Of a stretch of 64,000 nucleotides of DNA, positions 36,203 to 43,959 are shown piece after piece. The number at the start of each line of letters is the position of its first letter. The stretch's first letter is position 1. Both the position numbers and the translations under genes were made by a program. The stretch lies in assembly GCF_041345015.1 (NCBI RefSeq), contig NZ_CP166769.1, positions 558,001 to 622,000 of the forward strand, in the 5' to 3' direction. The notes beneath the pieces were generated by a model that did not search any database, was not told the origin of the DNA, and saw only the letters and a list, made by a program, of their open reading frames with translations. The DNA comes from Bartonella sp. DGB1. Lineage in GTDB: Bacteria > Pseudomonadota > Alphaproteobacteria > Rhizobiales > Rhizobiaceae.

Positions 36203-36685
36203 ATGAGTTTAATAAAACAAGGCAGATTAAGTGATGAAATTAATCTTAATTTTCAGAGCAAAATTATGCATTTTAAACCTACAGAAAAAGAAGATAAATT
36301 TGTAGATGTTTTTAGTGGTGATTATTTAATACGTAAATATAAGGTTCATGACGGTAATTTATTTAAAATAATCTTAGGTTTAGCTAACGACTTACCGAAT
36401 GAGTCAATTAAGACTATCTTTAAATTATCTGACAAGAAAGAATTTTTAGGAATAGATTTAACAGATAAAATCTTTTTAAAGAATAAGATATTTGCTAAAG
36501 GGTACGAGTTAACAAATGAATGGTCAGGGATAACGTTTATATCTGATGAAGATATTGTTACTATGTTTGCTACCCATCAATCTGCTGAGTTTGATACTAA
36601 GCCTAAAATATTAGTTATGCACCTACTACAGCCAGATAATTTAACGGATTATAACTTATCTAGTTTTAAAGAACATTCTCTATAA
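36203..36685 (+). CDS. Hypothetical late protein, 160 residues
   Basis: Starts MSLIKQGRLSDEINLNF after AAAGGA. Soluble alpha/beta protein without recognised domain. It has its own late element, so it is expressed with lysis genes. It could be a fibre accessory or chaperone by position. Confidence 0.5.
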   Translation: MSLIKQGRLSDEINLNFQSKIMHFKPTEKEDKFVDVFSGDYLIRKYKVHDGNLFKIILGLANDLPNESIKTIFKLSDKKEFLGIDLTDKIFLKNKIFAKGYELTNEWSGITFISDEDIVTMFATHQSAEFDTKPKILVMHLLQPDNLTDYNLSSFKEHSL

Positions 36686-36690
36686 ATATA

Positions 36691-36708
36691 GTCTACAGAC
36701 TCTGTTAA
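36691..36708 (+). promoter_or_regulatory. Late promoter element upstream of lysozyme
   Basis: GTCTACAGACTCTGTTAA, 43 bases before the lysozyme ATG. An extended -10-like TGC-TATTTT begins at the same 24-base offset as at other copies. Confidence 0.6.
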
Positions 36709-36750
36709 GCTTATTTACTCCATGCTATTTTTTTATTTTATGGAGTAAAC

Positions 36751-37428
36751 ATGCGAAAAATAAGTAAATATGGTCTTTCTTGTATTAAACAATGGGAAGG
36801 TCTACGTTTAGAGGCTTATCGTGATGTTGCTGGTGTGTTAACTATAGGTTACGGTCATACAGGAAAAGATGTAAAGATAGGACAACAGATTAGCCGTAAT
36901 CAAGCAGAAAATCTTTTATTAAAGGATTTAGCTAGATTTGAAGAGGCTGTTTCAAAATATGTAAAAGTTGATTTAACAGATAATCAATTTGCTTGCTTAG
37001 TTTCTTTTGCTTTTAATATTGGTGTTACTGCTTTTAAAGGTTCTAAGTTATTAAAGAAGCTTAATAAGGGTAACTATGATGCTGTCCCGCAAGAGCTAAT
37101 GCGTTGGACTTATAGCGGTGGTAAAATATCACAAGGATTAGTTAATCGTAGGTCAGCGGAGGTCGGTTTATGGGCTAAAGGTTCAAGAGTATCCTCTCAA
37201 TGTGTAGATTGTGATAGAGACGAACAAGAGCAGATAAGCAAAACAAAAGAAGGTAAAGCCGTTGCAGTTACCTCTATAGGTGCTTTAGGTGCAACTTTTA
37301 CCGAGATAGCTAGAGAAATACAGCCACAATCAGAAAATTTTACCATCTTACGTTATCTCTTTGCCATCCTAACCTTGCTTGGTATTGGATTAACTTTGTT
37401 CGCGGTAATTAAGCGGATGAGGGGGTAA
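36751..37428 (+). CDS. GH24 endolysin (T4-type lysozyme) with C-terminal membrane helix
   Basis: 225 residues. Catalytic triad E16, D25, T31 keeps the T4 spacing (LSCIKQWEGLRLEAYRD, then VLTIGYGHT). FNIGVTAFKGSKLLKKLN and GLVNRRSAEVGLW complete the fold. A hydrophobic segment (LRYLFAILTLLGIGLTLFAVI) near 197-217 could tether it to the membrane, as no N-terminal signal is present. It starts after GGAG. Confidence 0.93.
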   Translation: MRKISKYGLSCIKQWEGLRLEAYRDVAGVLTIGYGHTGKDVKIGQQISRNQAENLLLKDLARFEEAVSKYVKVDLTDNQFACLVSFAFNIGVTAFKGSKLLKKLNKGNYDAVPQELMRWTYSGGKISQGLVNRRSAEVGLWAKGSRVSSQCVDCDRDEQEQISKTKEGKAVAVTSIGALGATFTEIAREIQPQSENFTILRYLFAILTLLGIGLTLFAVIKRMRG

Positions 37429-37517
37429 GAGTGGATGTAGGTAAGGATATTGTTGCCTATAGAAAAATTTAGATATATGTTATAATTTTCTAAATTAATA
37501 TTTGTAAGGAGAAGCAG

Positions 37518-38216
37518 ATGAAGTTTAAAAGTATTTTAAGAGCATTGAGTGTTTTTGTAGTATTTGTCTTTAGCAATATACAAGTTCAGGCTAAAGATAC
37601 AGAGAAAAAATACGAAATTACTAGTGAGTGCATAACAGAGAATGAAGTAAAAGTTTGTCGTATTAAGGCTTTAAGAGACATAGGTGATTACATTAAGAAA
37701 GGGGACCTTGGAGGTTTTATTCAATCTGAAAATAATTTATCCCATAAAGGTGATAGTTGGGTAGCTGATGCGGCTATAGTTTACGGTAGTGGTGCAATTT
37801 TTGACGATGCTAAAGTTTTCGGTAATGCTAAAATTTATGGTGAAGCTACAATTCTTGACTATGCTGCAATTTTTGACAATGCTGAAATTTATGGTGGTGC
37901 TATAATTTCTGGTAATGCTAAAGTTTTCGGTAATGCTAAAGTAGATTCGGCGGAAGTTTATGGGAATGCTCTAGTTTATGACAACGCTCATATTTCTGAT
38001 TACGCTATAATTTTGGATGATGTTGAAGTTTTTAACAATGCTAAGATTCATGATGGTCCTATACTTATGCAGATGGCAATGGTTTGTGGGAATGCTGAAA
38101 TTAGCGGTAATGTTTTGATTAATGGTAATCTTCAAGTTGCTGGTGATAATAAGATTTTTGGTTATATAGATGCTTCTAACATTAAGAGAGCAACTAATAT
38201 AAGTGGTCGTAGATAA
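37518..38216 (+). CDS. Secreted hexapeptide-repeat (left-handed beta-solenoid) protein
   Basis: 232 residues: a signal peptide to about residue 25 (VFSNIQVQA), an opening KKGDLGGFIQSENNLSHKGD, then some two dozen six-residue turns such as VFGNAK, IYGEAT, IFDNAE, IYGGAI. It forms a solenoid rod; no catalytic residues are visible. Homologous repeats occur in a chromosomal gene at the end of the window, and both are followed by an ATAGCTATCACA hairpin. It sits between lysozyme and antirepressor, so it is a likely cargo gene. The function is unknown. Confidence 0.75.
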   Translation: MKFKSILRALSVFVVFVFSNIQVQAKDTEKKYEITSECITENEVKVCRIKALRDIGDYIKKGDLGGFIQSENNLSHKGDSWVADAAIVYGSGAIFDDAKVFGNAKIYGEATILDYAAIFDNAEIYGGAIISGNAKVFGNAKVDSAEVYGNALVYDNAHISDYAIILDDVEVFNNAKIHDGPILMQMAMVCGNAEISGNVLINGNLQVAGDNKIFGYIDASNIKRATNISGRR

Positions 38217-38262
38217 TATTGTATGGTCTGGATAAGTTAATTTACATAGTCAAACCAAAGTT

Positions 38263-38292
38263 ATAGCTATCACATGTTATTGTGATAGCTAT
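38263..38292 (+). terminator. 12-bp hairpin after the solenoid gene
   Basis: ATAGCTATCACA (38263-38274) and TGTGATAGCTAT (38281-38292) form a perfect stem with 6-base loop, followed by a pyrimidine-rich stretch. A related hairpin lies after parC at 63730. Confidence 0.65.
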
Positions 38293-38329
38293 TTCCTTCT
38301 CTAAGAAAAATAATTAAAAACAGGATTGT

Positions 38330-38486
38330 ATTAACGGTCGCACGTTTTGGCGAGCATTAAAGTTTAGTTTTCCCCAATTTCGGGGAAAAGTTTTTTATAT
38401 CTTTTTCAAAATTTTAGTAAATGTTTGCTTCCCAATTCTGGTAAGCAAAGGTAGAACAGCTAACGAATCATCAACAGTAAAATACA
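38330..38486 (+). pseudogene. Possible AntA-type antirepressor remnant
   Basis: Two short stretches read VFPNFGEK and VCFPILVSKGRTANESS, which resemble the variable loop of AntA domains (compare VFANSGEN in the left antirepressor). The DNA of the first forms the hairpin TTTTCCCC-AATTTC-GGGGAAAA and is clearly similar to the matching DNA near 8500-8525. No start codon or full frame remains. A terminator role of the hairpin (T6 follows) is an alternative. Confidence 0.3.
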
Positions 38487-38611
38487 AAAAACCATTTGAC
38501 AAAGGCTAAAAAATATTATAGCCTAATCCTACAGTGCCTCAAAAACACTAAACAGTTAGCGGATAAATAACCGAAATTTATTTACCGTTTCCAAATAATT
38601 CGATTTATTAC

Positions 38612-38732
38612 TATGCTGTTTAAGCATACGTTTTATGTCGGGTGTGGTTATGCTATACAATACCTGTAAGGGGAAGGCATAACGACGGACTAACTGCCGT
38701 GTTTTTGAGCACCCGACACCATTATATGGTGT
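38612..38732 (+). promoter_or_regulatory. Structured leader of right Rha gene
   Basis: Pairings: TATGCT/AGCATA (38612-38617 with 38623-38628), TGTCGGGTG/CACCCGACA (38636-38644 with 38710-38718), and inner GTTATGC/GCATAAC (38647-38653 with 38677-38683). A palindrome ACACCAT-TAT-ATGGTGT ends it (38716-38732). The same stems form in the left arm despite base changes in loops. Confidence 0.45.
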
Positions 38733-38768
38733 TTAATCAAAAACTTTAATACAGTTAGGAGAAAAGCC

Positions 38769-39548
38769 ATGGACGGTTTAATCAATTATATAAACAATGC
38801 CCAAAAAGCTAAAAAGAACTCTCAATTAAAACAGGCTCAAGACAAAGATGTAGCAACATCAGTGTTAACTATGTCTAGTCGTGAGATTGCTAAGTTGTGT
38901 AATAAAAGACATGATAATGTTATGCGTGATATCAAGAAAATGTTAGAGGATTTGTATGCTGAAAAAGATCTCCTCAAATTTGAGGGCATCTATTTTGATA
39001 AGTACAAAAAGCAACAAAAATGCTATCACCTACCTAAACGCGAGTGTTTAATTCTAGTATCTGGTTATAGCACAACACTAAGAGCAAAGATTGTTGACCG
39101 CTGGTTAGAATTAGAACAACAACCTAAGACTACTAATATTGATGAAGTATTAAATAATCCAGACAATTTAAAAACATTATTATTAGATAATGTTAATAAG
39201 GTTATAAAATTACAAGAGATAGTTAAAGAACAAGAACCCAAAGTTAAGGCTTTAGAGCATTTAACACGTTCTGATGGTTTATGGTGTATAACTGATGCTG
39301 CTAAAGTTTTAGAGATGCGTCCTAAAGATTTATTTAGATACTTACAGAGTTCTGGTTGGATTTATAGGAGGGGTGGCAGTAAAAACTTTATCCCTTATCA
39401 AAATGTTTTAAAATCTGGTTTGATGGATTGTTCAACTACGACTGTAACTAGAGCAGATGGCTCTGAATTTACTACATCACAAGCAAAGATTACTAGTAAA
39501 GGTATGGTTAAGTTATCTGAATCTTTCCAATCAGCGGAGGTAGCATAA
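38769..39548 (+). CDS. Rha-KilAC antirepressor, right copy
   Basis: 259 residues. Residues 30-115 are a Rha domain ([36 protein letters not shown]) and 160-250 a KilAC domain ([36 protein letters not shown]). The N-terminal 40 residues match the left Rha gene; the KilAC half matches the left frameshifted AntA gene. It starts after GTTAGGAG. So it is a modular hybrid and the only intact KilAC protein here. It probably counters the repressor. Confidence 0.85.
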   Translation: MDGLINYINNAQKAKKNSQLKQAQDKDVATSVLTMSSREIAKLCNKRHDNVMRDIKKMLEDLYAEKDLLKFEGIYFDKYKKQQKCYHLPKRECLILVSGYSTTLRAKIVDRWLELEQQPKTTNIDEVLNNPDNLKTLLLDNVNKVIKLQEIVKEQEPKVKALEHLTRSDGLWCITDAAKVLEMRPKDLFRYLQSSGWIYRRGGSKNFIPYQNVLKSGLMDCSTTTVTRADGSEFTTSQAKITSKGMVKLSESFQSAEVA

Positions 39549-39549
39549 T

Positions 39550-39825
39550 ATGTATAAATGTAATAAAACTCAAATAGAAGTATTATTTGAAGCTTATTTA
39601 GCATTAAATCAATTATTCTATCGTGATTGTGACCAAGATGTTGATGAGTGGAACGAGGCTTTAAGCTCTTTTAAATTTGTACGAGAAAATCTTTCCAAAG
39701 CTCCTATAACTAATATTGAGGATGCTTTTAGAAAACTTTATTGTGAAGCGGTTAGATTTGCTTGTCTAGACGATGGTACACCTTTATCTAAAGAACTACA
39801 GCCTTTTTTACCTAGGGTAGCTTAA
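39550..39825 (+). CDS. Hypothetical protein, 91 residues, right arm only
   Basis: Starts MYKCNKTQIEVLFEAYLALN, 1 base after the antirepressor, so coupled to it. Acidic and helical. Absent from the left arm. No family is recognised. Confidence 0.5.
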   Translation: MYKCNKTQIEVLFEAYLALNQLFYRDCDQDVDEWNEALSSFKFVRENLSKAPITNIEDAFRKLYCEAVRFACLDDGTPLSKELQPFLPRVA

Positions 39826-39832
39826 ACATTAG

Positions 39833-39858
39833 AGCCCCGCTTTATGGTGGGGCTTTTT
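39833..39858 (+). terminator. Rho-independent terminator after right antirepressor unit
   Basis: AGCCCCGC-TTTAT-GGTGGGGCT stem followed by TTTTT; the mirror of the left-arm hairpin. Confidence 0.82.
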
Positions 39859-39861
39859 AGC

Positions 39862-39879
39862 GTCTACAGACTCTGTTAA
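39862..39879 (+). promoter_or_regulatory. Late promoter element (right spanin unit)
   Basis: GTCTACAGACTCTGTTAA, 55 bases before the Rz start, right after the terminator. TATGAT begins 24 bases after the start of CTGTTA (39897-39902), a good -10. Confidence 0.65.
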
Positions 39880-39933
39880 TTTTAAAATCCTTAGGTTATG
39901 ATTCATTGTGATAAAACCGCATTGGAGCAAAGC

Positions 39934-40161
39934 ATGAAAAAATATTTATATATTGCTGGAGCGGTTATAACCGCTTTTTTTGTTGCCTTAGCTAAAGCAT
40001 TTAAATTAGGACAGCAAGACCAACAAAATAAGCAAGATAAAGAAACATTAAAATCTATTGGTATACGTCAAAAGGTAGAAAATGACATTAATAAGAAATC
40101 TGATGCTAATATCCGTGACTCTTTGCGTAAGTGGGTGCGCGGTAATGACGAGACCAGATAA
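39934..40161 (+). CDS. Rz-like inner-membrane spanin (right copy)
   Basis: 75 residues from the ATG after GGAG. One residue (A for D, in KKSDANIRD) differs from the left copy. N-terminal anchor and charged helix as expected of an i-spanin. Confidence 0.72.
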   Translation: MKKYLYIAGAVITAFFVALAKAFKLGQQDQQNKQDKETLKSIGIRQKVENDINKKSDANIRDSLRKWVRGNDETR

Positions 40162-40279
40162 TTGTATTTTATTTGCTCCTATTTATTTAGAATATAAAGA
40201 TTTAGATGTTATTAGCCCACAGTTAGCTAGACAATTATTAAGACATAACGAAACTGGTGCTAAAGTTTGCAAGTGGTGA
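40082..40279 (+). CDS. Rz1-like lipoprotein spanin (right copy)
   Basis: 65 residues with lipobox CVSGC (lipidated Cys19). It begins inside the Rz frame and extends 118 bases beyond it. The left copy differs at two residues. Confidence 0.75.
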   Translation: MTLIRNLMLISVTLCVSGCAVMTRPDNCILFAPIYLEYKDLDVISPQLARQLLRHNETGAKVCKW

Positions 40280-40291
40280 TAAGGTTATAAA

Positions 40292-40504
40292 ATGATAGAT
40301 AAAAAGAAAAGAACACCATTAACGACACAAGAAAAGCAGATGCTAAGAGAATTAGCTACTGCTTACTCTACATTTAAAACTTTATCACGTTGGTTAAAAT
40401 GGATTATCATTACAATATTTGTCATTGTTATAGAAGGTCAAAGATTTTTAACAGCTATAGATAACATCTTTGAATGGGTAAAAAAATTATTTACTAGGGG
40501 ATAA
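40292..40504 (+). CDS. Small phage membrane protein (right copy), holin candidate
   Basis: 70 residues with one membrane helix, last gene of the lysis cluster, 12 bases after Rz1. Same as the left copy apart from one residue. Holin role is inferred from place and topology. Confidence 0.7.
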   Translation: MIDKKKRTPLTTQEKQMLRELATAYSTFKTLSRWLKWIIITIFVIVIEGQRFLTAIDNIFEWVKKLFTRG

Positions 40505-40626
40505 GTTTTACAGATTCGTTCGTATGCTTTCAAGTACATTGAGTTTAAAAGGGTGGGTAAAAAGGTAATATCACAAGCTTAAATCCTCTGTAAATCGTTG
40601 ATATTCCTAGGTTTTTATAAAATTAA

Positions 40627-40702
40627 TGGTGCCCCCGGAGAGACTCGAACTCCCGACCCCCTGATTACAAGTCAGGTGCTCTACCAACTGAGCTACAAGG
40701 GC
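40627..40702 (-). tRNA. tRNA-Thr(UGU)
   Basis: Minus strand: acceptor GCCCTTG with CGGGGGC (G-U pairs), anticodon loop CTTGTAA with TGT, T-arm GGGAGTTCGAGTCTC, encoded CCA at 40627-40629. Its 3' end faces the prophage. Confidence 0.95.
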
Positions 40703-40797
40703 AACATTGTTACTTTATTTATCATATCATTGTAACAATATGAATTTTAATTTTATTTTTTCCACAATTTTAACTAGTTAAAGTGGTAATTTAGAGG

Positions 40798-42147
40798 TTA
40801 TTCTGTTTCAGAGTTTTTAAGATAATTTTCTAACCAGTGAATGTTATAGTTACCGGTTTGAATATCATCTTCTTTTATTAGTTCGCGAAATAACGGTAAA
40901 GTTGTTTTTACACCGTCAATTACAAACTCATTTAAGGCTCTATTTAAACGCATTAAACATTCTTTACGATTTCTACCATATATTATTAACTTACCGATCA
41001 TACTATCGTAATAAGGAGGTATATTATAACCTGAATATGCGGCTGAATCTACTCTAACTCCTAAACCTCCTGGCGGATGAAAATGTGTTATTGTACCTGG
41101 AGAGGGTAAAAAGTTGCGTGGATCTTCTGCATTAATTCTGCATTCTATTGCGTGTCCACAAAAATTAATATTTTCTTGGGTTACTGATAATCCATCACCA
41201 TTTGCTATACGTAGTTGTTCGTGAACTAAATCTATACCGGTAATTGCTTCCGTAATAGGATGTTCAACTTGAAGCCTAGTATTCATTTCAATGAAATAAA
41301 ATTCACCATTTTCATATAAGAATTCTATTGTTCCTGCGCCTTTATATTTTAACTTTGCGCAAGATTCGGCTACTATTTTACCTATTTTTTTTCTTTCTTC
41401 TTCAGTTAAAGCAGGTGATGTTGCTTCTTCCCATACTTTTTGATGACGTCTTTGTAAAGAGCAGTCTCTTTCACCTAAATGTACGGCATTTCCTTTTCCG
41501 TCACCTATGACTTGAATTTCAATATGGCGAGGCTTATTAAGATATTTTTCTATATATACTGAACCATCTCCGAAAGCGGCACTTGCTTCAGTTTGTGCGG
41601 TAGATAGTGCAATATTTAACTCTTCTTTACAGTGGGCAACTTTCATACCCCGTCCACCACCGCCTGCAGCAGCTTTAATAATTACAGGATATCCAATAGT
41701 TTCAGCTATTTTCAATGCTTCATCTGGATCTGTTACTGCGCCGTCAGAACCAGGTACAGTTGGTATCCCTAATTTTTTAACTGTTTTTTTAGCCTCAATT
41801 TTATCACCCATGATCCTTATATGATCGGCTGTAGGACCTACGAAAGTAATTTTATGTGCTTCTAAAATGTCAGCAAAATGAGCGTTTTCTGATAAAAATC
41901 CATAACCAGGGTGCACAGCATCAGCGTGAGTAATTTCGCATGCTGCAATAATTTGAGAAATATTTAAGTAACTATCACGTGCAGCAGGAGGGCCTATACA
42001 TACACTTTCATCTGCTAAACGTACATGCATTGCTTGAGAATCTGCAGTAGAATGTACAGCAACAGTTTTTATGTTTAATTCTTTACAAGCTCGTAAAATG
42101 CGTAAGGCTATTTCGCCTCTATTTGCAATAAGTAGCTTTTTTATCAT
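40798..42147 (-). CDS. accC: Biotin carboxylase subunit of acetyl-CoA carboxylase
   Basis: 449 residues, the usual length. [19 protein letters not shown] start, the ATP-grasp loop [13 protein letters not shown] near 160, the [10 protein letters not shown] stretch and [14 protein letters not shown] catalytic region. It carboxylates biotin on AccB with ATP and bicarbonate, first step of fatty acid synthesis. It is 9 bases downstream of accB. Confidence 0.97.
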   Translation of the reverse strand: MIKKLLIANRGEIALRILRACKELNIKTVAVHSTADSQAMHVRLADESVCIGPPAARDSYLNISQIIAACEITHADAVHPGYGFLSENAHFADILEAHKITFVGPTADHIRIMGDKIEAKKTVKKLGIPTVPGSDGAVTDPDEALKIAETIGYPVIIKAAAGGGGRGMKVAHCKEELNIALSTAQTEASAAFGDGSVYIEKYLNKPRHIEIQVIGDGKGNAVHLGERDCSLQRRHQKVWEEATSPALTEEERKKIGKIVAESCAKLKYKGAGTIEFLYENGEFYFIEMNTRLQVEHPITEAITGIDLVHEQLRIANGDGLSVTQENINFCGHAIECRINAEDPRNFLPSPGTITHFHPPGGLGVRVDSAAYSGYNIPPYYDSMIGKLIIYGRNRKECLMRLNRALNEFVIDGVKTTLPLFRELIKEDDIQTGNYNIHWLENYLKNSETE

Positions 42148-42156
42148 GAGAAAAAC

Positions 42157-42630
42157 CTATTCTATTATTACTAAAGCTTCGCCAAATTCTACTGGTTGGG
42201 CATCTTCAACTAATACTGCTTTTACAGTACCATCATTAGGGGCAGAAATTTGATTCATCGTTTTCATTGCTTCAATGATTAGTAAAGGATCGCCTTTTTT
42301 AACTTTTTGTCCTACAGAAATGAATGGCGGTTTTCCTGGAGCAGGTGCTAAATAGGCGGTACCTACCATAGGTGATTTTACCGCATTATTATTTTTACTA
42401 TTGTCAATATCTTGGTTATTTGATGTAGCAACTGCTGGAGCTGGCTGAGCAGGGAGCACAGGATTTTGAGGCATATGATAAGCTGTAGCTGCTATGGGGG
42501 CAGGAGTACGAGAAACTCTTATACGAGTATTATTATTTTCTACTTCTATATCTGAAAGATTAGTATCATTTAAAATTTCTGCTAATTCACGAATTAAATT
42601 TTTATCAATTTCTGAGGTTTTTCTACTCAT
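42157..42630 (-). CDS. accB: Biotin carboxyl carrier protein
   Basis: 157 residues. A structured N-terminus, a Pro/Ala-rich linker (about 43-85) and the biotinyl domain with EAMKTMN, biotin on Lys123. Paired with accC in the normal order. Confidence 0.96.
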   Translation of the reverse strand: MSRKTSEIDKNLIRELAEILNDTNLSDIEVENNNTRIRVSRTPAPIAATAYHMPQNPVLPAQPAPAVATSNNQDIDNSKNNNAVKSPMVGTAYLAPAPGKPPFISVGQKVKKGDPLLIIEAMKTMNQISAPNDGTVKAVLVEDAQPVEFGEALVIIE

Positions 42631-42873
42631 TGGGCTGAGACTCCTACTATAAACTCACCATTTGTGGCATTATAACAAGATATTATTTTTTTTACCATTA
42701 AAAATATATATCTAGAATGGTCTATATATTGACTATAGTTAATTGTCAAATATCATAATAAGTTATTTAGAAATATATTGTGTATGAAATATTTATTTTT
42801 TTTACTGAAAAAAATCTTACTTGCAATTTGTTTAAAGTTATTTAAATATTAAAGTAAGATATAAGGGAGAATA

Positions 42874-43914
42874 ATGATGTATAAAAAGCGAAATAATATT
42901 ATCGTTAGTGCTATCTTTTTGTTACTAACTTTGTATTCTGCTAATGTTAATGCAGGTACCTTAGAAAATGTTAAAGCTAGAGGTTATTTGTTGTGTGGCG
43001 TAAGTTCGGGTGTAGCGGGGTTTAGTATTCCTGATCAACAATCCAGATGGCAAGGGATAGATGTGGATTATTGTCGTGCAGTGGCATCTGCTATCTTTAA
43101 TGATCCTGATAAAGTTCGTTTTGTAGCTTTAACACCTAAGGAGAAATATCCAGCGTTGTCTTCTAAACAAATAGATATGTTAGCGCGTAACTCTACTTGG
43201 ACCTTTTCAAGAGATGTGGGCATGTCTTTTGAATTTCCAGCCATAAATTATTATGATGGGCAAGGGTTTATGGTAAATGTTAAAAAAAATCCAGGAGTAA
43301 CTAAAGCAACGGATCTAGATGGGGCAACTGTTTGTGTACAAGCAGGAACCACCTCAGAATTAAACTTATCTGATTATTTTACGGCTAATAAAATATCTTA
43401 TGAACCATTAGTATTTGATAAATTTAGTGAGATAAATGCTGCTTACGATGCAGGGCGTTGTGATGTGTATACTACGGATAACTCTTCTTTATACGGTATT
43501 AGATTGCAATTATCTGCTCCAGATGATCATAAAGTTTTACCTGATATAATATCAAAAGAGCCGTTAGCTGTAATGGTACGTGATGATGATCCTAAATGGA
43601 CCAATATAGTAAAATGGGTACATAATGTAATAGTTAATGCTGAAGAATTTGGTATAACTAAGGATAATGTTGTAGAAATGAAAAATTCGTCTAATCCTAG
43701 TATTCGTCGTTTCTTAGGGGTAGAAAAATCTAGTGATTTAGGTAAAGATTTAAATTTATCAAAAGATTGGATAATTTATGTCATCAGTGGCGTTGGTAAT
43801 TATGGAGAAATATTTGAGCGTAATTTAGGAAAAGATAGCGTTTTAAATGTACCGCGCGGTCTTAATGAATTATGGACCAAGGGTGGATTAATGTACGGTA
43901 TTCCTGTACGTTAG
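42874..43914 (+). CDS. aapJ: General L-amino acid ABC transporter, substrate-binding protein
   Basis: 346 residues with a signal peptide (VSAIFLLLTLYSANVNA). TLENVKARGYLLCGVSSGVAGFS, GIDVDYCRAVASAIF, LARNSTWTFSRD and GLMYGIPVR at the end are typical of AapJ. Binds a broad range of amino acids in the periplasm. First gene of aapJQMP, AGGGAGA ahead of the ATG pair. Confidence 0.93.
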   Translation: MMYKKRNNIIVSAIFLLLTLYSANVNAGTLENVKARGYLLCGVSSGVAGFSIPDQQSRWQGIDVDYCRAVASAIFNDPDKVRFVALTPKEKYPALSSKQIDMLARNSTWTFSRDVGMSFEFPAINYYDGQGFMVNVKKNPGVTKATDLDGATVCVQAGTTSELNLSDYFTANKISYEPLVFDKFSEINAAYDAGRCDVYTTDNSSLYGIRLQLSAPDDHKVLPDIISKEPLAVMVRDDDPKWTNIVKWVHNVIVNAEEFGITKDNVVEMKNSSNPSIRRFLGVEKSSDLGKDLNLSKDWIIYVISGVGNYGEIFERNLGKDSVLNVPRGLNELWTKGGLMYGIPVR

Positions 43915-43935
43915 TATTTAAATATTTAATACTAA
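43911..43935 (+). other. Stem-loop after aapJ
   Basis: TTAGTATT pairs with AATACTAA around 9 bases, and includes the aapJ stop codon. Such hairpins after binding-protein genes often protect the upstream mRNA and lower expression of the permease genes. Wholly AT-rich. Confidence 0.5.
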
Positions 43936-43959
43936 CTAACGTATAATAGGAGCGGATCT

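Larger units (their letters stand above)
38487..40618. repeat. Right arm of long inverted repeat at prophage end
   Basis: Inverted copy of 4659-6475. It begins within a truncated version of the 49-residue ORF (codons to 38569) and ends with the mirror of ATAAAAACCTAGG, eight bases from the tRNA-Thr CCA. It is 315 bases longer than the left arm because of a different antirepressor C-terminus and one extra gene. Confidence 0.9.
4651..40626. mobile_element. Integrated siphovirus-type prophage, about 36 kb, bounded by tRNA-Leu and tRNA-Thr 3' ends
   Basis: Continuous phage gene modules run between two tRNA genes whose 3' ends both point inward. The edges were placed at the tRNA CCA ends, because a 1.8-2.1 kb inverted repeat starts about 8 bases inside each. 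An HK97-type head module, a GTA-like tail module, lambda-like control region, recombination genes and lysis genes are all present. No tyrosine or serine integrase, transposase or excisionase-integrase pair is seen, although a small AlpA-like regulator is. Several genes are frameshifted, so the element is probably defective. Base composition also differs from the flanks: GATC is nearly absent. Confidence 0.93.

Noticed and set aside
38494..38520. TTGACA with a possible -10 as a promoter for the right Rha gene
   Set aside because: The bases belong to the small ORF shared by both arms and no -10 fits at the normal distance.
4651..40626. A direct att repeat at the prophage ends
   Set aside because: I compared both ends and found only the inverted arms and the common tRNA GCACCA; no direct repeat of useful length.
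4651..40626. CRISPR array or insertion sequences
   Set aside because: No regularly spaced repeats with spacers, and no transposase in any frame that I could recognise.
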